Source: Planktotalea sp. (GTDB taxonomy: Bacteria > Pseudomonadota > Alphaproteobacteria > Rhodobacterales > Rhodobacteraceae). From it: DNA of 5,321 nucleotides. The notes below the pieces were generated by a model. That model ran no database searches. It saw only the letters and a program-made list of their open reading frames with translations, and had not been told where the DNA came from. A program made the position numbers and the translations under genes. Below, in pieces: positions 1-4,578 of the stretch (positions are counted from its first letter, which is position 1; the number at the start of each line of letters is the position of its first letter). The DNA is taken from positions 1-5,321 of the forward strand of contig JAHEGL010000293.1 of assembly GCA_024645145.1 (NCBI GenBank). The letters run 5' to 3'.

Positions 1-64
1 CGCGAAGAAATATCAGAACGAGAAGGGCCGGAAAGGACAAAAGCCCTATTGTGATATCGCTCAA
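1..64 (-). CDS. dctM: TRAP transporter large permease DctM, N-terminal 21 codons only
   Basis: This is the beginning of the large membrane subunit of a TRAP transporter, cut by the left edge of the window. The minus strand starts at a TTG at 64-62 and reads MSDITIGLLSFPALLVLIFL and then R, the hydrophobic first segment typical of DctM proteins, which are usually about 430 residues with about 12 membrane helices and carry the sodium-coupled transport channel. The TTG lies in a TTGA whose TGA is the stop codon of dctQ, a 4-base overlap that points to translational coupling. No ATG gives a comparable N-terminus in the visible part. The identity rests on gene order (dctP-dctQ-dctM) plus this short hydrophobic peptide, so the family call is good but the exact start is less certain. 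Confidence 0.8.
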   Translation of the reverse strand, partial: MSDITIGLLSFPALLVLIFLR

Positions 65-645
65 TGCTCTGCCTCCGGTTCAGTGGGCAAGATCTGGCGG
101 CCTGAGACAAGCTCTAGCACGCGCATCGTTGCAACATAGGAGGCAACAATGGCCGAGGCCACGGCCGCAACAAGGCTTAGCGCGTAGGGCCACCAAACCG
201 GAAATTCGAGAATAAATGTGGTCTGCCCTGTGCGCTGTTTGCTGAGCATGCCTTGCGACAGCTCCCAAGCGATAACAACGATCACTAAGGCAAAAACAAT
301 TTCGATCAAAGTGCGTAAAATCGCGTTTGCTTTGTTCGGAAGTTTAGAAGTGAAAATATCCACTGATGCATGTGCTCCAGCGAGCTGGCACAGCGGCAAG
401 AAGGCAAAGATAACAAACGCCATCCCCGCTTCCACAAGTTCAAACGCCCCATTGATCGGGCCAATCCCCGTAGCGAGCAACGTTTGAGAAACTGTAGGGA
501 AGGTTGTTTCGACAAGGTCAGAATGCAGGATTGTGCTGATCGTGCGCCCGAAAATCGAGAGGCAAGTCTGAACGATCAAGATCGACAAAACGATCCCACC
601 AAAGATTGCGAACAATCGTGCCAACCTGTCCATAAACTTATACAT
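61..645 (-). CDS. dctQ: TRAP transporter small permease DctQ
   Basis: This is the small integral membrane subunit of a TRAP transporter, which pairs with DctM in the inner membrane and helps dock the periplasmic binding protein. The protein has 194 residues with four hydrophobic segments at roughly 10-32, 68-90, 108-130 and 150-178, the usual DctQ topology. Supporting family features are a charged AHASVDIF stretch after helix 2 (91-98) and QTTFILEFPVWWPYAL before helix 4 (141-156). The loop between helices 1 and 2 is long (about 35 residues), which I believe is typical of one Rhodobacterales subgroup. I chose the ATG at 645 because GGGAGGG at 657-651 precedes it by 5 bases. An in-frame ATG at 684 would add 13 residues encoded inside a hairpin and has no such site. 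It follows dctP after a 78-base gap and overlaps dctM by 4 bases. The symbol denotes the family, not proven C4-dicarboxylate transport. Confidence 0.93.
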   Translation of the reverse strand: MYKFMDRLARLFAIFGGIVLSILIVQTCLSIFGRTISTILHSDLVETTFPTVSQTLLATGIGPINGAFELVEAGMAFVIFAFLPLCQLAGAHASVDIFTSKLPNKANAILRTLIEIVFALVIVVIAWELSQGMLSKQRTGQTTFILEFPVWWPYALSLVAAVASAIVASYVATMRVLELVSGRQILPTEPEAEH

Positions 646-650
646 TGCTG

Positions 651-657
651 CCCTCCC
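651..657 (-). promoter_or_regulatory. Ribosome binding site deciding the dctQ start
   Basis: GGGAGGG on the minus strand lies 5 bases before the ATG at 645-643. It supports this start over the in-frame ATG at 684. The site sits just downstream of the intercistronic hairpin, so it stays exposed when the hairpin forms. Confidence 0.8.
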
Positions 658-671
658 AAGCAGGCACTTCA

Positions 672-701
672 ACACCGCAGCCACTTGTTTAGCTGCGGTG
701 T
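672..701 (-). repeat. Intercistronic hairpin between dctP and dctQ
   Basis: A perfect 10-bp inverted repeat, ACACCGCAGC at 672-681 and GCTGCGGTGT at 692-701, encloses a 10-base loop. In the dctP-dctQ transcript the stem is preceded by AAAAAG but followed only by UUGAAG, so it lacks the U-tract of an efficient intrinsic terminator in this direction. Such hairpins after binding-protein genes are known to protect the upstream mRNA segment or partly attenuate the downstream genes, giving an excess of binding protein over membrane subunits. That role is inferred here. On the opposite strand it is followed by CTTTTT, but no plus-strand gene ends nearby. Confidence 0.75.
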
Positions 702-723
702 CTTTTTGACTTTAAGCTGTGAC

Positions 724-1767
724 TTACAGCGAGCCAGTTGCCCCAGCGCATTCACCACTCATCAAGCTTTTTGCCTGATCAATAAGCGCCTGACCATCAA
801 GGCCGCGGCCCTTCATGTCTGCAACCCATGTGTCATAGAGCGGGTTCACAAGCTCTTGCCACTCTGACGTGTCCGTAATGGTGATGATATTGTTGCCCAT
901 TTCGACAACATCAGCACGTACAGGCGCGTCAACGTCGGACTGAGTACCACCAGCAAAGACAGAGAAGTCCATACCAGAGTTATTATCAATCACAGCCTGC
1001 AAATCAGCTGGCAGACCGTCGAACACATCCTGATTCATCGCCATAACAAACGTCAGGTTGTAAAGCGCCGGGCCTTCAAACTCCGTGTGGTTTTCGACAA
1101 GTTCTGGAACCTTCAAAGAGGCCGTAACTTCCCAAGGAATAGTCGTTCCATCAATCACACCTTTGGATAGCGCCTCTGAAACAGCCGGTACTGGCATACC
1201 GACGGGTGTCGCCCCTGCGAGCTCCAAAAGCTGATTAACCAAGCGCGAACCGCCCCGAATTTTCATGCCCTCAAGGTCAGATGGCGTTTCAACGGGCTCA
1301 GCCGTATGGAACATGCCAGGTCCGTGCACCCAAGTGCCAAGGATCTTTACGCCAGCAAATTCCGTGTCTTTCATGTGCTCTTCAAACATTGTCCAGTATG
1401 CACAAGACGCAGCGCGCGCATCTTCAACCATGAAAGGAAGTTCAAAGACTTCGGTGGATGGGAAACGACCTGGCGTATATCCGACAACCGTCCATGTGAT
1501 GTCTGCAACACCATCAATCGCTTGATCAAGCAATTCGGGCGGAGAACCACCAAGCTGCATAGATGGGAAGCGATCAATCTTGATCCGCCCGTCAGAGTCT
1601 GCTTCGACTTTGTCGGCCCAAACGTCGAGGACCAGCTTTGGAACATTTGCTTGCGCTGGCAAGAATTGATGCAGCTTCAGCGTCACTTCTTGCGCAAATG
1701 CGCCAGATGCTGTGATCGCGAGAGCAGCAGCACTGCCCAGCATCCCTTTGATTAGTTTCGATGTCAT
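724..1767 (-). CDS. dctP: TRAP transporter periplasmic substrate-binding protein, DctP family
   Basis: This is the periplasmic solute receptor of a TRAP transporter, which captures a carboxylate-type ligand and delivers it to DctQM. The 347-residue length is normal for the family. Residues 1-25 form a Sec signal peptide (basic MTSKLIK start, hydrophobic core, AFA-Q cleavage). The mature chain begins VTLKLHQFLP, a typical first strand. The conserved ligand-carboxylate arginine is probably R171 in MKIRGG, followed by the PVGMPVPAVSEALSKGVIDG stretch (188-207) usual for DctP. The binding site probably also involves IPWEV (210-214). Mature cysteines C122 and C340 could form a disulfide. GGGAGGA ends 7 bases before the ATG, fixing the start. 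It is the first gene of the operon and diverges from a marR gene. The ligand is not predictable from sequence alone; the neighbouring CoA-pathway genes suggest an organic or aromatic acid (inference). Confidence 0.95.
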   Translation of the reverse strand: MTSKLIKGMLGSAAALAITASGAFAQEVTLKLHQFLPAQANVPKLVLDVWADKVEADSDGRIKIDRFPSMQLGGSPPELLDQAIDGVADITWTVVGYTPGRFPSTEVFELPFMVEDARAASCAYWTMFEEHMKDTEFAGVKILGTWVHGPGMFHTAEPVETPSDLEGMKIRGGSRLVNQLLELAGATPVGMPVPAVSEALSKGVIDGTTIPWEVTASLKVPELVENHTEFEGPALYNLTFVMAMNQDVFDGLPADLQAVIDNNSGMDFSVFAGGTQSDVDAPVRADVVEMGNNIITITDTSEWQELVNPLYDTWVADMKGRGLDGQALIDQAKSLMSGECAGATGSL

Positions 1768-1805
1768 TTAAGTTCCTCCCTAGAACTCTTTGAGCGGCGT
1801 TGCAC

Positions 1806-1833
1806 CCTGTAGCGTCAAGCTATTTACAGTCAA
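1806..1833 (-). promoter_or_regulatory. Candidate promoter of the TRAP operon
   Basis: On the minus strand a TTGACT (-35, 1833-1828) is followed after 16 bases by TACAGG (-10, 1811-1806). Transcription would start near 1799 and give a leader of about 30 bases that ends with the dctP ribosome binding site. The -35 is close to consensus and the -10 is poor, which fits a promoter needing an activator. This was read by eye. Confidence 0.4.
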
Positions 1834-1838
1834 TTTGC

Positions 1839-1863
1839 GTGTGCTCGTTAACAATAAGCACAC
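1839..1863. promoter_or_regulatory. Inverted repeat upstream of dctP, candidate operator
   Basis: GTGTGCT at 1839-1845 and AGCACAC at 1857-1863 form perfect 7-bp arms around 11 bases that contain GTTAAC. The centre, 1851, is about 84 bases before the dctP start codon and just upstream of the candidate -35 box (about -52 from the predicted start), a position typical of activator sites. It differs in sequence from the palindromes at the marR start, so a regulator from outside the window may bind it. Its function is inferred from symmetry and position. Confidence 0.5.
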
Positions 1864-1954
1864 TTAGAATAAAATGTATGGCACAGCTTTTTGATGCGGT
1901 CATCTATTTTTTCAAGAAATCTTGCCCCAGGCCAAAATCAAACTATGACGGACC

Positions 1955-1990
1955 TTGCTAAAGTCATAAGTATGCATATGATCACTGCAT
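1955..1990 (+). promoter_or_regulatory. Candidate promoter and overlapping palindromes at the first marR gene
   Basis: TTGCTA (1955-1960), 16 bases, then TATGAT (1977-1982) form a plausible sigma-70-type promoter that would start transcription at or next to the marR ATG at 1989. Two inverted repeats overlap it: an imperfect 18-mer with TCATA at 1964-1968 and TATGA at 1977-1981, and ATGCA (1972-1976) with TGCAT (1986-1990) across the -10 box and start codon. A MarR dimer bound here would block its own promoter, the usual autoregulation in this family. An alternative promoter, TTGCCC (1922-1927), 16 bases, TATGAC (1944-1949), would give a leader of about 33 bases. Confidence 0.45.
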
Positions 1991-2471
1991 GTCGGAAGTC
2001 TACTCCATGCCAGGCCATCTAATTAGACGCCTTCAGCAGATCTCTGCTTCCATATTTGCACAGCATATGAAGGCGATTGGAAGCGATCTGACCTCTCCTC
2101 AGTATGCGGCTTTGGTCTTGATAAAAGAAAATCCCAGAATCGATCAGGCCACGCTTGCAGGCGCTATCGCCTTTGACCGCGCAACGATTGGCGGTGTCGT
2201 CGATCGCCTTGTCAGCAAAGGATATGTTGAGCGTACGACAAATCCAAAAGACCGCCGTGCCCGCGTGCTTTTATTGACGGCAGTGGGCGAAACCACCCTC
2301 GCCGAACTCAAACCTGTTGTTCAAAAATGCCAGTCCAGCATCCTGCCCAGCCTCAGCGCGCAAGAACAAGAAGAGTTTATCCGCCTCGCCGCGAAAGTGG
2401 CTGCAGCTGAAAACACGAATTCCCGCGCGCCGCTTTTGAAGGTGCGATCAAACGGTGGTTTAGAGCAATAA
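1989..2471 (+). CDS. MarR family transcriptional regulator (first of two)
   Basis: This is a dimeric winged-helix DNA-binding protein of the MarR family, 160 residues, within the usual size range. Helices of the dimer interface lie at about 9-30. The winged helix covers about 36-100: TSPQYAALVLI, then DQATLAGAI, the recognition helix around 63-81 (DRATIGGVVDRLVSKGYVE), and the wing NPKDRRARVLLLT at 85-97 with the family's D88-x-R90 pair. C-terminal helices about 100-140 complete the dimer, followed by a polar tail. The ATG at 1989 lacks a clear ribosome binding site; GGAAG before the in-frame ATG at 2007 would suit a start six codons later. I keep 1989 because YSMPGHLIRR looks like a family N-terminus. 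It is divergent from the TRAP operon and upstream of the hydratase gene. Both are plausible targets, with ligand an aromatic acid or acyl-CoA (inference). Confidence 0.92.
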   Translation: MSEVYSMPGHLIRRLQQISASIFAQHMKAIGSDLTSPQYAALVLIKENPRIDQATLAGAIAFDRATIGGVVDRLVSKGYVERTTNPKDRRARVLLLTAVGETTLAELKPVVQKCQSSILPSLSAQEQEEFIRLAAKVAAAENTNSRAPLLKVRSNGGLEQ

Positions 2472-2484
2472 TCGCCACTGATCT

Positions 2485-2523
2485 TGATCCGAAAAGGGCC
2501 AAATCCCTAAGTATATCGGGTCA
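2485..2523 (+). repeat. Hairpin downstream of the first marR gene
   Basis: TGATCCGA (2485-2492) pairs with TCGGGTCA (2516-2523) with one G-U wobble. Within the loop, AGGG (2495-2498) can pair with CCCT (2505-2508). The structure begins 13 bases after the marR stop codon. The following bases are GACAAAT, with no U-tract, so it is not a classical intrinsic terminator. It may protect the mRNA 3' end or mark a Rho-dependent end. Evidence is base pairing by eye only. Confidence 0.35.
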
Positions 2524-2652
2524 GACAAATACGGCCGACATCATTGTTAGGCGCGTCAAGAAAGTCGGATAACATGTCCATTTGTGCGGGCGCTTCGAAA
2601 ACGGCGATAACGTCAAAGGTAAAATTCGCTATGCAGAAAAACTGTTCAGCAG

Positions 2653-2691
2653 TATAACGAATTAATCACAAAGGGAACCGTTTCATATGAA
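2653..2691 (+). promoter_or_regulatory. Candidate -10 box and start-codon palindrome of the hydratase gene
   Basis: In the 215-base gap after marR, TATAAC at 2653-2658 is a good -10 box 28 bases before the hydratase ATG, but no convincing -35 lies 16-18 bases upstream (TATGCA at best). AAGGGA at 2671-2676 is the likely ribosome binding site, 10 bases from the ATG. TTCATATGAA (2682-2691) is a perfect 10-bp palindrome over the start codon and shares CATATGA with the palindrome cluster at the marR start. The rest of the gap holds the hairpin listed separately and nothing else I can name. Confidence 0.35.
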
Positions 2692-3472
2692 CGATAGTAC
2701 TTCAAAACCAGGCAGAGTGACTCGGATCGAAATCGAGGGTGAAATTGCAACCATCGTTTTCAATCGCCCTGAAAAGCGAAATGCTATGAACGATGCGCTT
2801 GTTGATGAGCTCGATCAGTTTTTCACCAAGCCGCCTGAGGGCGTAGCAGCCGTCATTTTGCGTGGTGAAGGTGGGCACTTTTGTTCTGGTCTCGATCTTG
2901 CTGAACATGAGCATCGAGAACCGGTTGAAGGGGTATTTCATTCCCGTAACTGGCACCGTGTCTCTGAATTAATCGAATTTGGCGGGCTGCCTGTAATATC
3001 TGTTTTAACGGGTGCTGTTATTGGCGGCGGACTCGAAATTGCTGCATCTACTCACGTGCGCATCGCTGAACCGAATGTACGCTTTCAACTCCCTGAAGGA
3101 CGTCGCGGAATTTTTGTGGGCGGCGGTGCAACCGTTCGTGTTGGCCGTTTAATTGGTGCGGACCGGATGCGGGAAATGATGCTCACAGGGCGCAACTATG
3201 GTGCTGAAGACGGTCTGCGACTGGGGCTTGCCCATTATTCTGTAGCAGAAGGCGAAGGACTACCGTTGGCAAACAAACTGGCACGCCAGATCGCTGACAA
3301 TGCACCGTTTTCAAATTACTTGATGATCAACACGATCTCGCGGATCAACGATATGTCACGCTCGGATGGTCTTTTCACAGAAAGTCTGGCCGCAGCGATG
3401 AGCCAAACCTCCGACGGGGCCAAAGAAGGTCTGCGCGCATTTCTAGAAAAGCGCGAGCCGAAGTTCCGCTAG
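2687..3472 (+). CDS. Enoyl-CoA hydratase/isomerase (crotonase) family protein
   Basis: This is a cytoplasmic crotonase-fold enzyme acting on acyl-CoA thioesters, most likely adding water across a 2-enoyl-CoA double bond. At 261 residues it is typical for single-domain hydratases. The N-terminus has FNRPEKRNAM (25-34). FCSGLDL (65-71) supplies the first oxyanion-hole position at S67 and GGGLE (113-117) the second at G114. Both catalytic acids of classical hydratases appear kept: E117 and E137 (in LPEG), spaced 20 residues apart exactly as E144 and E164 in rat mitochondrial hydratase. The C-terminus AFLEKREPKF is the common crotonase trimer tail. The loop after the first oxyanion site (72-100) is about four residues longer than in the rat enzyme and rich in His and Glu, perhaps shaping an acyl pocket. 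It lies downstream of one marR gene and convergent with another. Hydratase chemistry is likely; the substrate is unknown. Confidence 0.93.
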   Translation: MNDSTSKPGRVTRIEIEGEIATIVFNRPEKRNAMNDALVDELDQFFTKPPEGVAAVILRGEGGHFCSGLDLAEHEHREPVEGVFHSRNWHRVSELIEFGGLPVISVLTGAVIGGGLEIAASTHVRIAEPNVRFQLPEGRRGIFVGGGATVRVGRLIGADRMREMMLTGRNYGAEDGLRLGLAHYSVAEGEGLPLANKLARQIADNAPFSNYLMINTISRINDMSRSDGLFTESLAAAMSQTSDGAKEGLRAFLEKREPKFR

Positions 3473-3523
3473 ACTTATCGGCGTCACACTGCTGGCAAGC
3501 CTCCCTGCGATAGAACTTCGGCT
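3456..3523. repeat. Inverted repeat spanning the hydratase stop codon
   Basis: AGCCGAAGTTC at 3456-3466, inside the last hydratase codons, is exactly complementary to GAACTTCGGCT at 3513-3523. TATCG (3476-3480) and CGATA (3508-3512) can extend the stem on the inner side. No T-tract follows on either strand. It could be a structured 3' end shared by the two converging transcripts. An intrinsic terminator is not supported. Confidence 0.4.
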
Positions 3524-3545
3524 TGTCTGGATCGTTGATGTGCTC

Positions 3546-3579
3546 TGACTGCGCCTGTTTACACGACACGCGCAGGTCA
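3546..3579. repeat. Bulged hairpin at the end of the second marR gene
   Basis: TGACTGCGC (3546-3554) pairs with GCGCAGGTCA (3570-3579) with one bulged base, around a 15-base loop. The right arm contains the stop codon of the minus-strand marR gene. There is no T-tract after it on either strand, so it is at most a weak or Rho-dependent 3' end for the converging genes. Confidence 0.35.
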
Positions 3580-4035
3580 GCGTTTGATATTACGGATCTT
3601 CTTGAGCAACCCGACCAGGTTCTCGGTTTCTTGCGGCGTTAACTCAGACAGCAATTGCGCTTCGTGGGCCATGACAGTCTCATTGGCTTGACTATGAGCC
3701 ACTTCGCCCTCCGGTGTCGGGGCGAGAGCTCGGACACGGCGATCATTAGGTACGGGCTTGCGAACCACGTAACCACGCGCTTCCAAATCATCAACGATCG
3801 CCACCAGACCAGAACGTTCGATGCCCAGTTTTCGAGCGAGATCGCTCTGTGTGATCAAAGGAAATTGGACGATCAAAGCCAGCGCTGAAAAAACCCGAGG
3901 AGCAAGACCTTCTTCGCCAAGCGTCAAACGGAAATCCGAGCTCACAATCAAGTAAGCCCGCTTCAGATTATACCCAACGAGATCTTCAAGCGTTCCATGA
4001 TCTTCGCGCTGAAGAGCTGTATTCGGCTTTGACAT
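3577..4035 (-). CDS. MarR family transcriptional regulator (second of two)
   Basis: This is a second winged-helix regulator of the MarR family, 152 residues. Dimerisation helices lie at about 14-40. The DNA-binding part is at about 44-105: PRVFSALALI, ITQSDLARKLGI, recognition helix RSGLVAIVDDLEARGYV (74-90), and a wing with PNDRRVRAL (96-104) holding D98-x-R100. C-terminal helices span about 110-150. The start is well supported by AAGGAA ending 7 bases before the ATG. It is not a duplicate of the regulator at 1989-2471; outside the fold's common positions their sequences differ. The gene is convergent with the hydratase and divergent from the DUF3237 gene, and the gap to that gene contains a near-perfect palindrome, so autoregulation and control of the DUF3237 unit are likely (inference). 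MarR proteins in such loci often release DNA on binding an aromatic acid or its CoA ester; the ligand here is unknown. Confidence 0.93.
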   Translation of the reverse strand: MSKPNTALQREDHGTLEDLVGYNLKRAYLIVSSDFRLTLGEEGLAPRVFSALALIVQFPLITQSDLARKLGIERSGLVAIVDDLEARGYVVRKPVPNDRRVRALAPTPEGEVAHSQANETVMAHEAQLLSELTPQETENLVGLLKKIRNIKR

Positions 4036-4077
4036 TCTAGCGTTCCTTCCTTGTATCAGTGCCGTTCATACGTCAAA

Positions 4078-4096
4078 TTGTTTCCTAAGAAAACAA
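4078..4096. promoter_or_regulatory. 19-bp palindrome, candidate operator of the second MarR
   Basis: TTGTTTCCTAAGAAAACAA is symmetric about 4087: TTGTTT pairs with AAACAA, one pair mismatches, then CT pairs with AG, so 8 of 9 pairs match. An overlapping longer repeat, ATTGTTT (4077-4083) and AAACAAT (4095-4101), shares the left arm. The site lies between divergent start codons, 42 bases from the marR start and 17 from the DUF3237 start. Length, symmetry and position match what is known for MarR operators. TTGACG at 4076-4071 on the minus strand directly abuts it and may be a -35 box for marR. Confidence 0.6.
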
Positions 4097-4101
4097 ACAA
4101 T

Positions 4102-4105
4102 AAGG
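4102..4105 (+). promoter_or_regulatory. Ribosome binding site deciding the DUF3237 start
   Basis: AAGG lies 8 bases before the ATG at 4114. The in-frame upstream TTG at 4051 would add 21 basic, low-complexity residues encoded across the palindrome, so it is unlikely to be used. Confidence 0.6.
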
Positions 4106-4113
4106 CGTCTCAA

Positions 4114-4578
4114 ATGGACCTCCCTACTCCGTCGCTCCATCAAGTCTGCACTTTAATGGTGGACTTGGCGCCGATCAAAACACTGGGCAAGGGGCGCGCT
4201 GGTGAAAGACGGATCATCCCAATTATTGGCGGAACGGTGAGCGGTCCGGAACTGTCCGGGCGCATCCTGAACCTTGGTGCAGATTGGCAGACCGTTTTCG
4301 CCGATGGTATGGCAGAGCTTGATACGCGCTATGCATTTGAAACCGATGATGGCGCAACAATTGAAATCATTAACTTCGGGTATCGCCATGGCCCCGCCGA
4401 AACTATTGCGGCGATTGCTCGAGGTGAACAGGTGAGTCCCGATAGCTATTACATGCGTACCCATGCGCGCCTTGAAACGGGCGATCCGCGCTATGACTGG
4501 GTCAACAAAACGCTTTTCATAGGCACTGGAGCGCGGAATGAGAGCAGCGTCCAGGTTGAACTTTACGCCCTTCGTTAG
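4114..4578 (+). CDS. DUF3237 domain-containing protein
   Basis: The 154-residue protein matches the DUF3237 family pattern along its whole length and has no signal peptide or membrane segment. Recognisable blocks are RRIIPIIGGTVSGPELSGR (32-50), with LGADWQ (54-59), LDTRYAFETDDGATIEIINFG (69-89) and YYMRTHARLETGDPRYDWVN (112-131), ending in LFIGTGAR (134-141). No member function is known to me. The alternating hydrophobic pattern suggests a beta-rich, barrel-like fold, and the conserved DW, ETDDG and ETGDPRY segments could line a pocket (inference). The ATG at 4114 is chosen because of its ribosome binding site and because family members begin near here. It faces a divergent marR gene across a 78-base control region and stands about 400 bases before an SDR gene. 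Co-occurrence with acyl-CoA enzymes suggests an accessory catabolic step or ligand-binding role, which is unproven. Confidence 0.9.
   Translation: MDLPTPSLHQVCTLMVDLAPIKTLGKGRAGERRIIPIIGGTVSGPELSGRILNLGADWQTVFADGMAELDTRYAFETDDGATIEIINFGYRHGPAETIAAIARGEQVSPDSYYMRTHARLETGDPRYDWVNKTLFIGTGARNESSVQVELYALR

Noticed and set aside
672..710. Intrinsic terminator on the plus strand (hairpin followed by CTTTTT)
   Set aside because: The form is good, but no plus-strand gene ends upstream, so it is treated as an intercistronic hairpin of the minus-strand operon.
370..867. Long open frame on the plus strand opposite dctQ and dctP
   Set aside because: It lies antisense to two well-supported genes, has a Cys/His/Arg-rich composition typical of a shadow frame, and crosses the intercistronic hairpin.
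1306..1755. Plus-strand open frame of 149 codons inside dctP
   Set aside because: It is fully antisense to a clear DctP coding sequence and has no recognisable protein features.
2574..2657. Small open frame of 27 codons between marR and the hydratase gene
   Set aside because: It has no ribosome binding site, no hydrophobic or other feature, and overlaps the candidate -10 box of the hydratase gene.
2687..3472. Hydroxycinnamoyl-CoA hydratase-lyase (feruloyl-CoA type)
   Set aside because: It shares only general crotonase motifs. The WCFGGGF-type block and surrounding sequence expected of that enzyme are absent, so the substrate is left open.
3375..3569. Minus-strand open frame downstream of the second marR gene
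   Set aside because: It overlaps the hydratase C-terminus in antisense, has no ribosome binding site that I can see, and contains no family motif. Its similarity to the hydratase tail is just the 11-bp inverted repeat.
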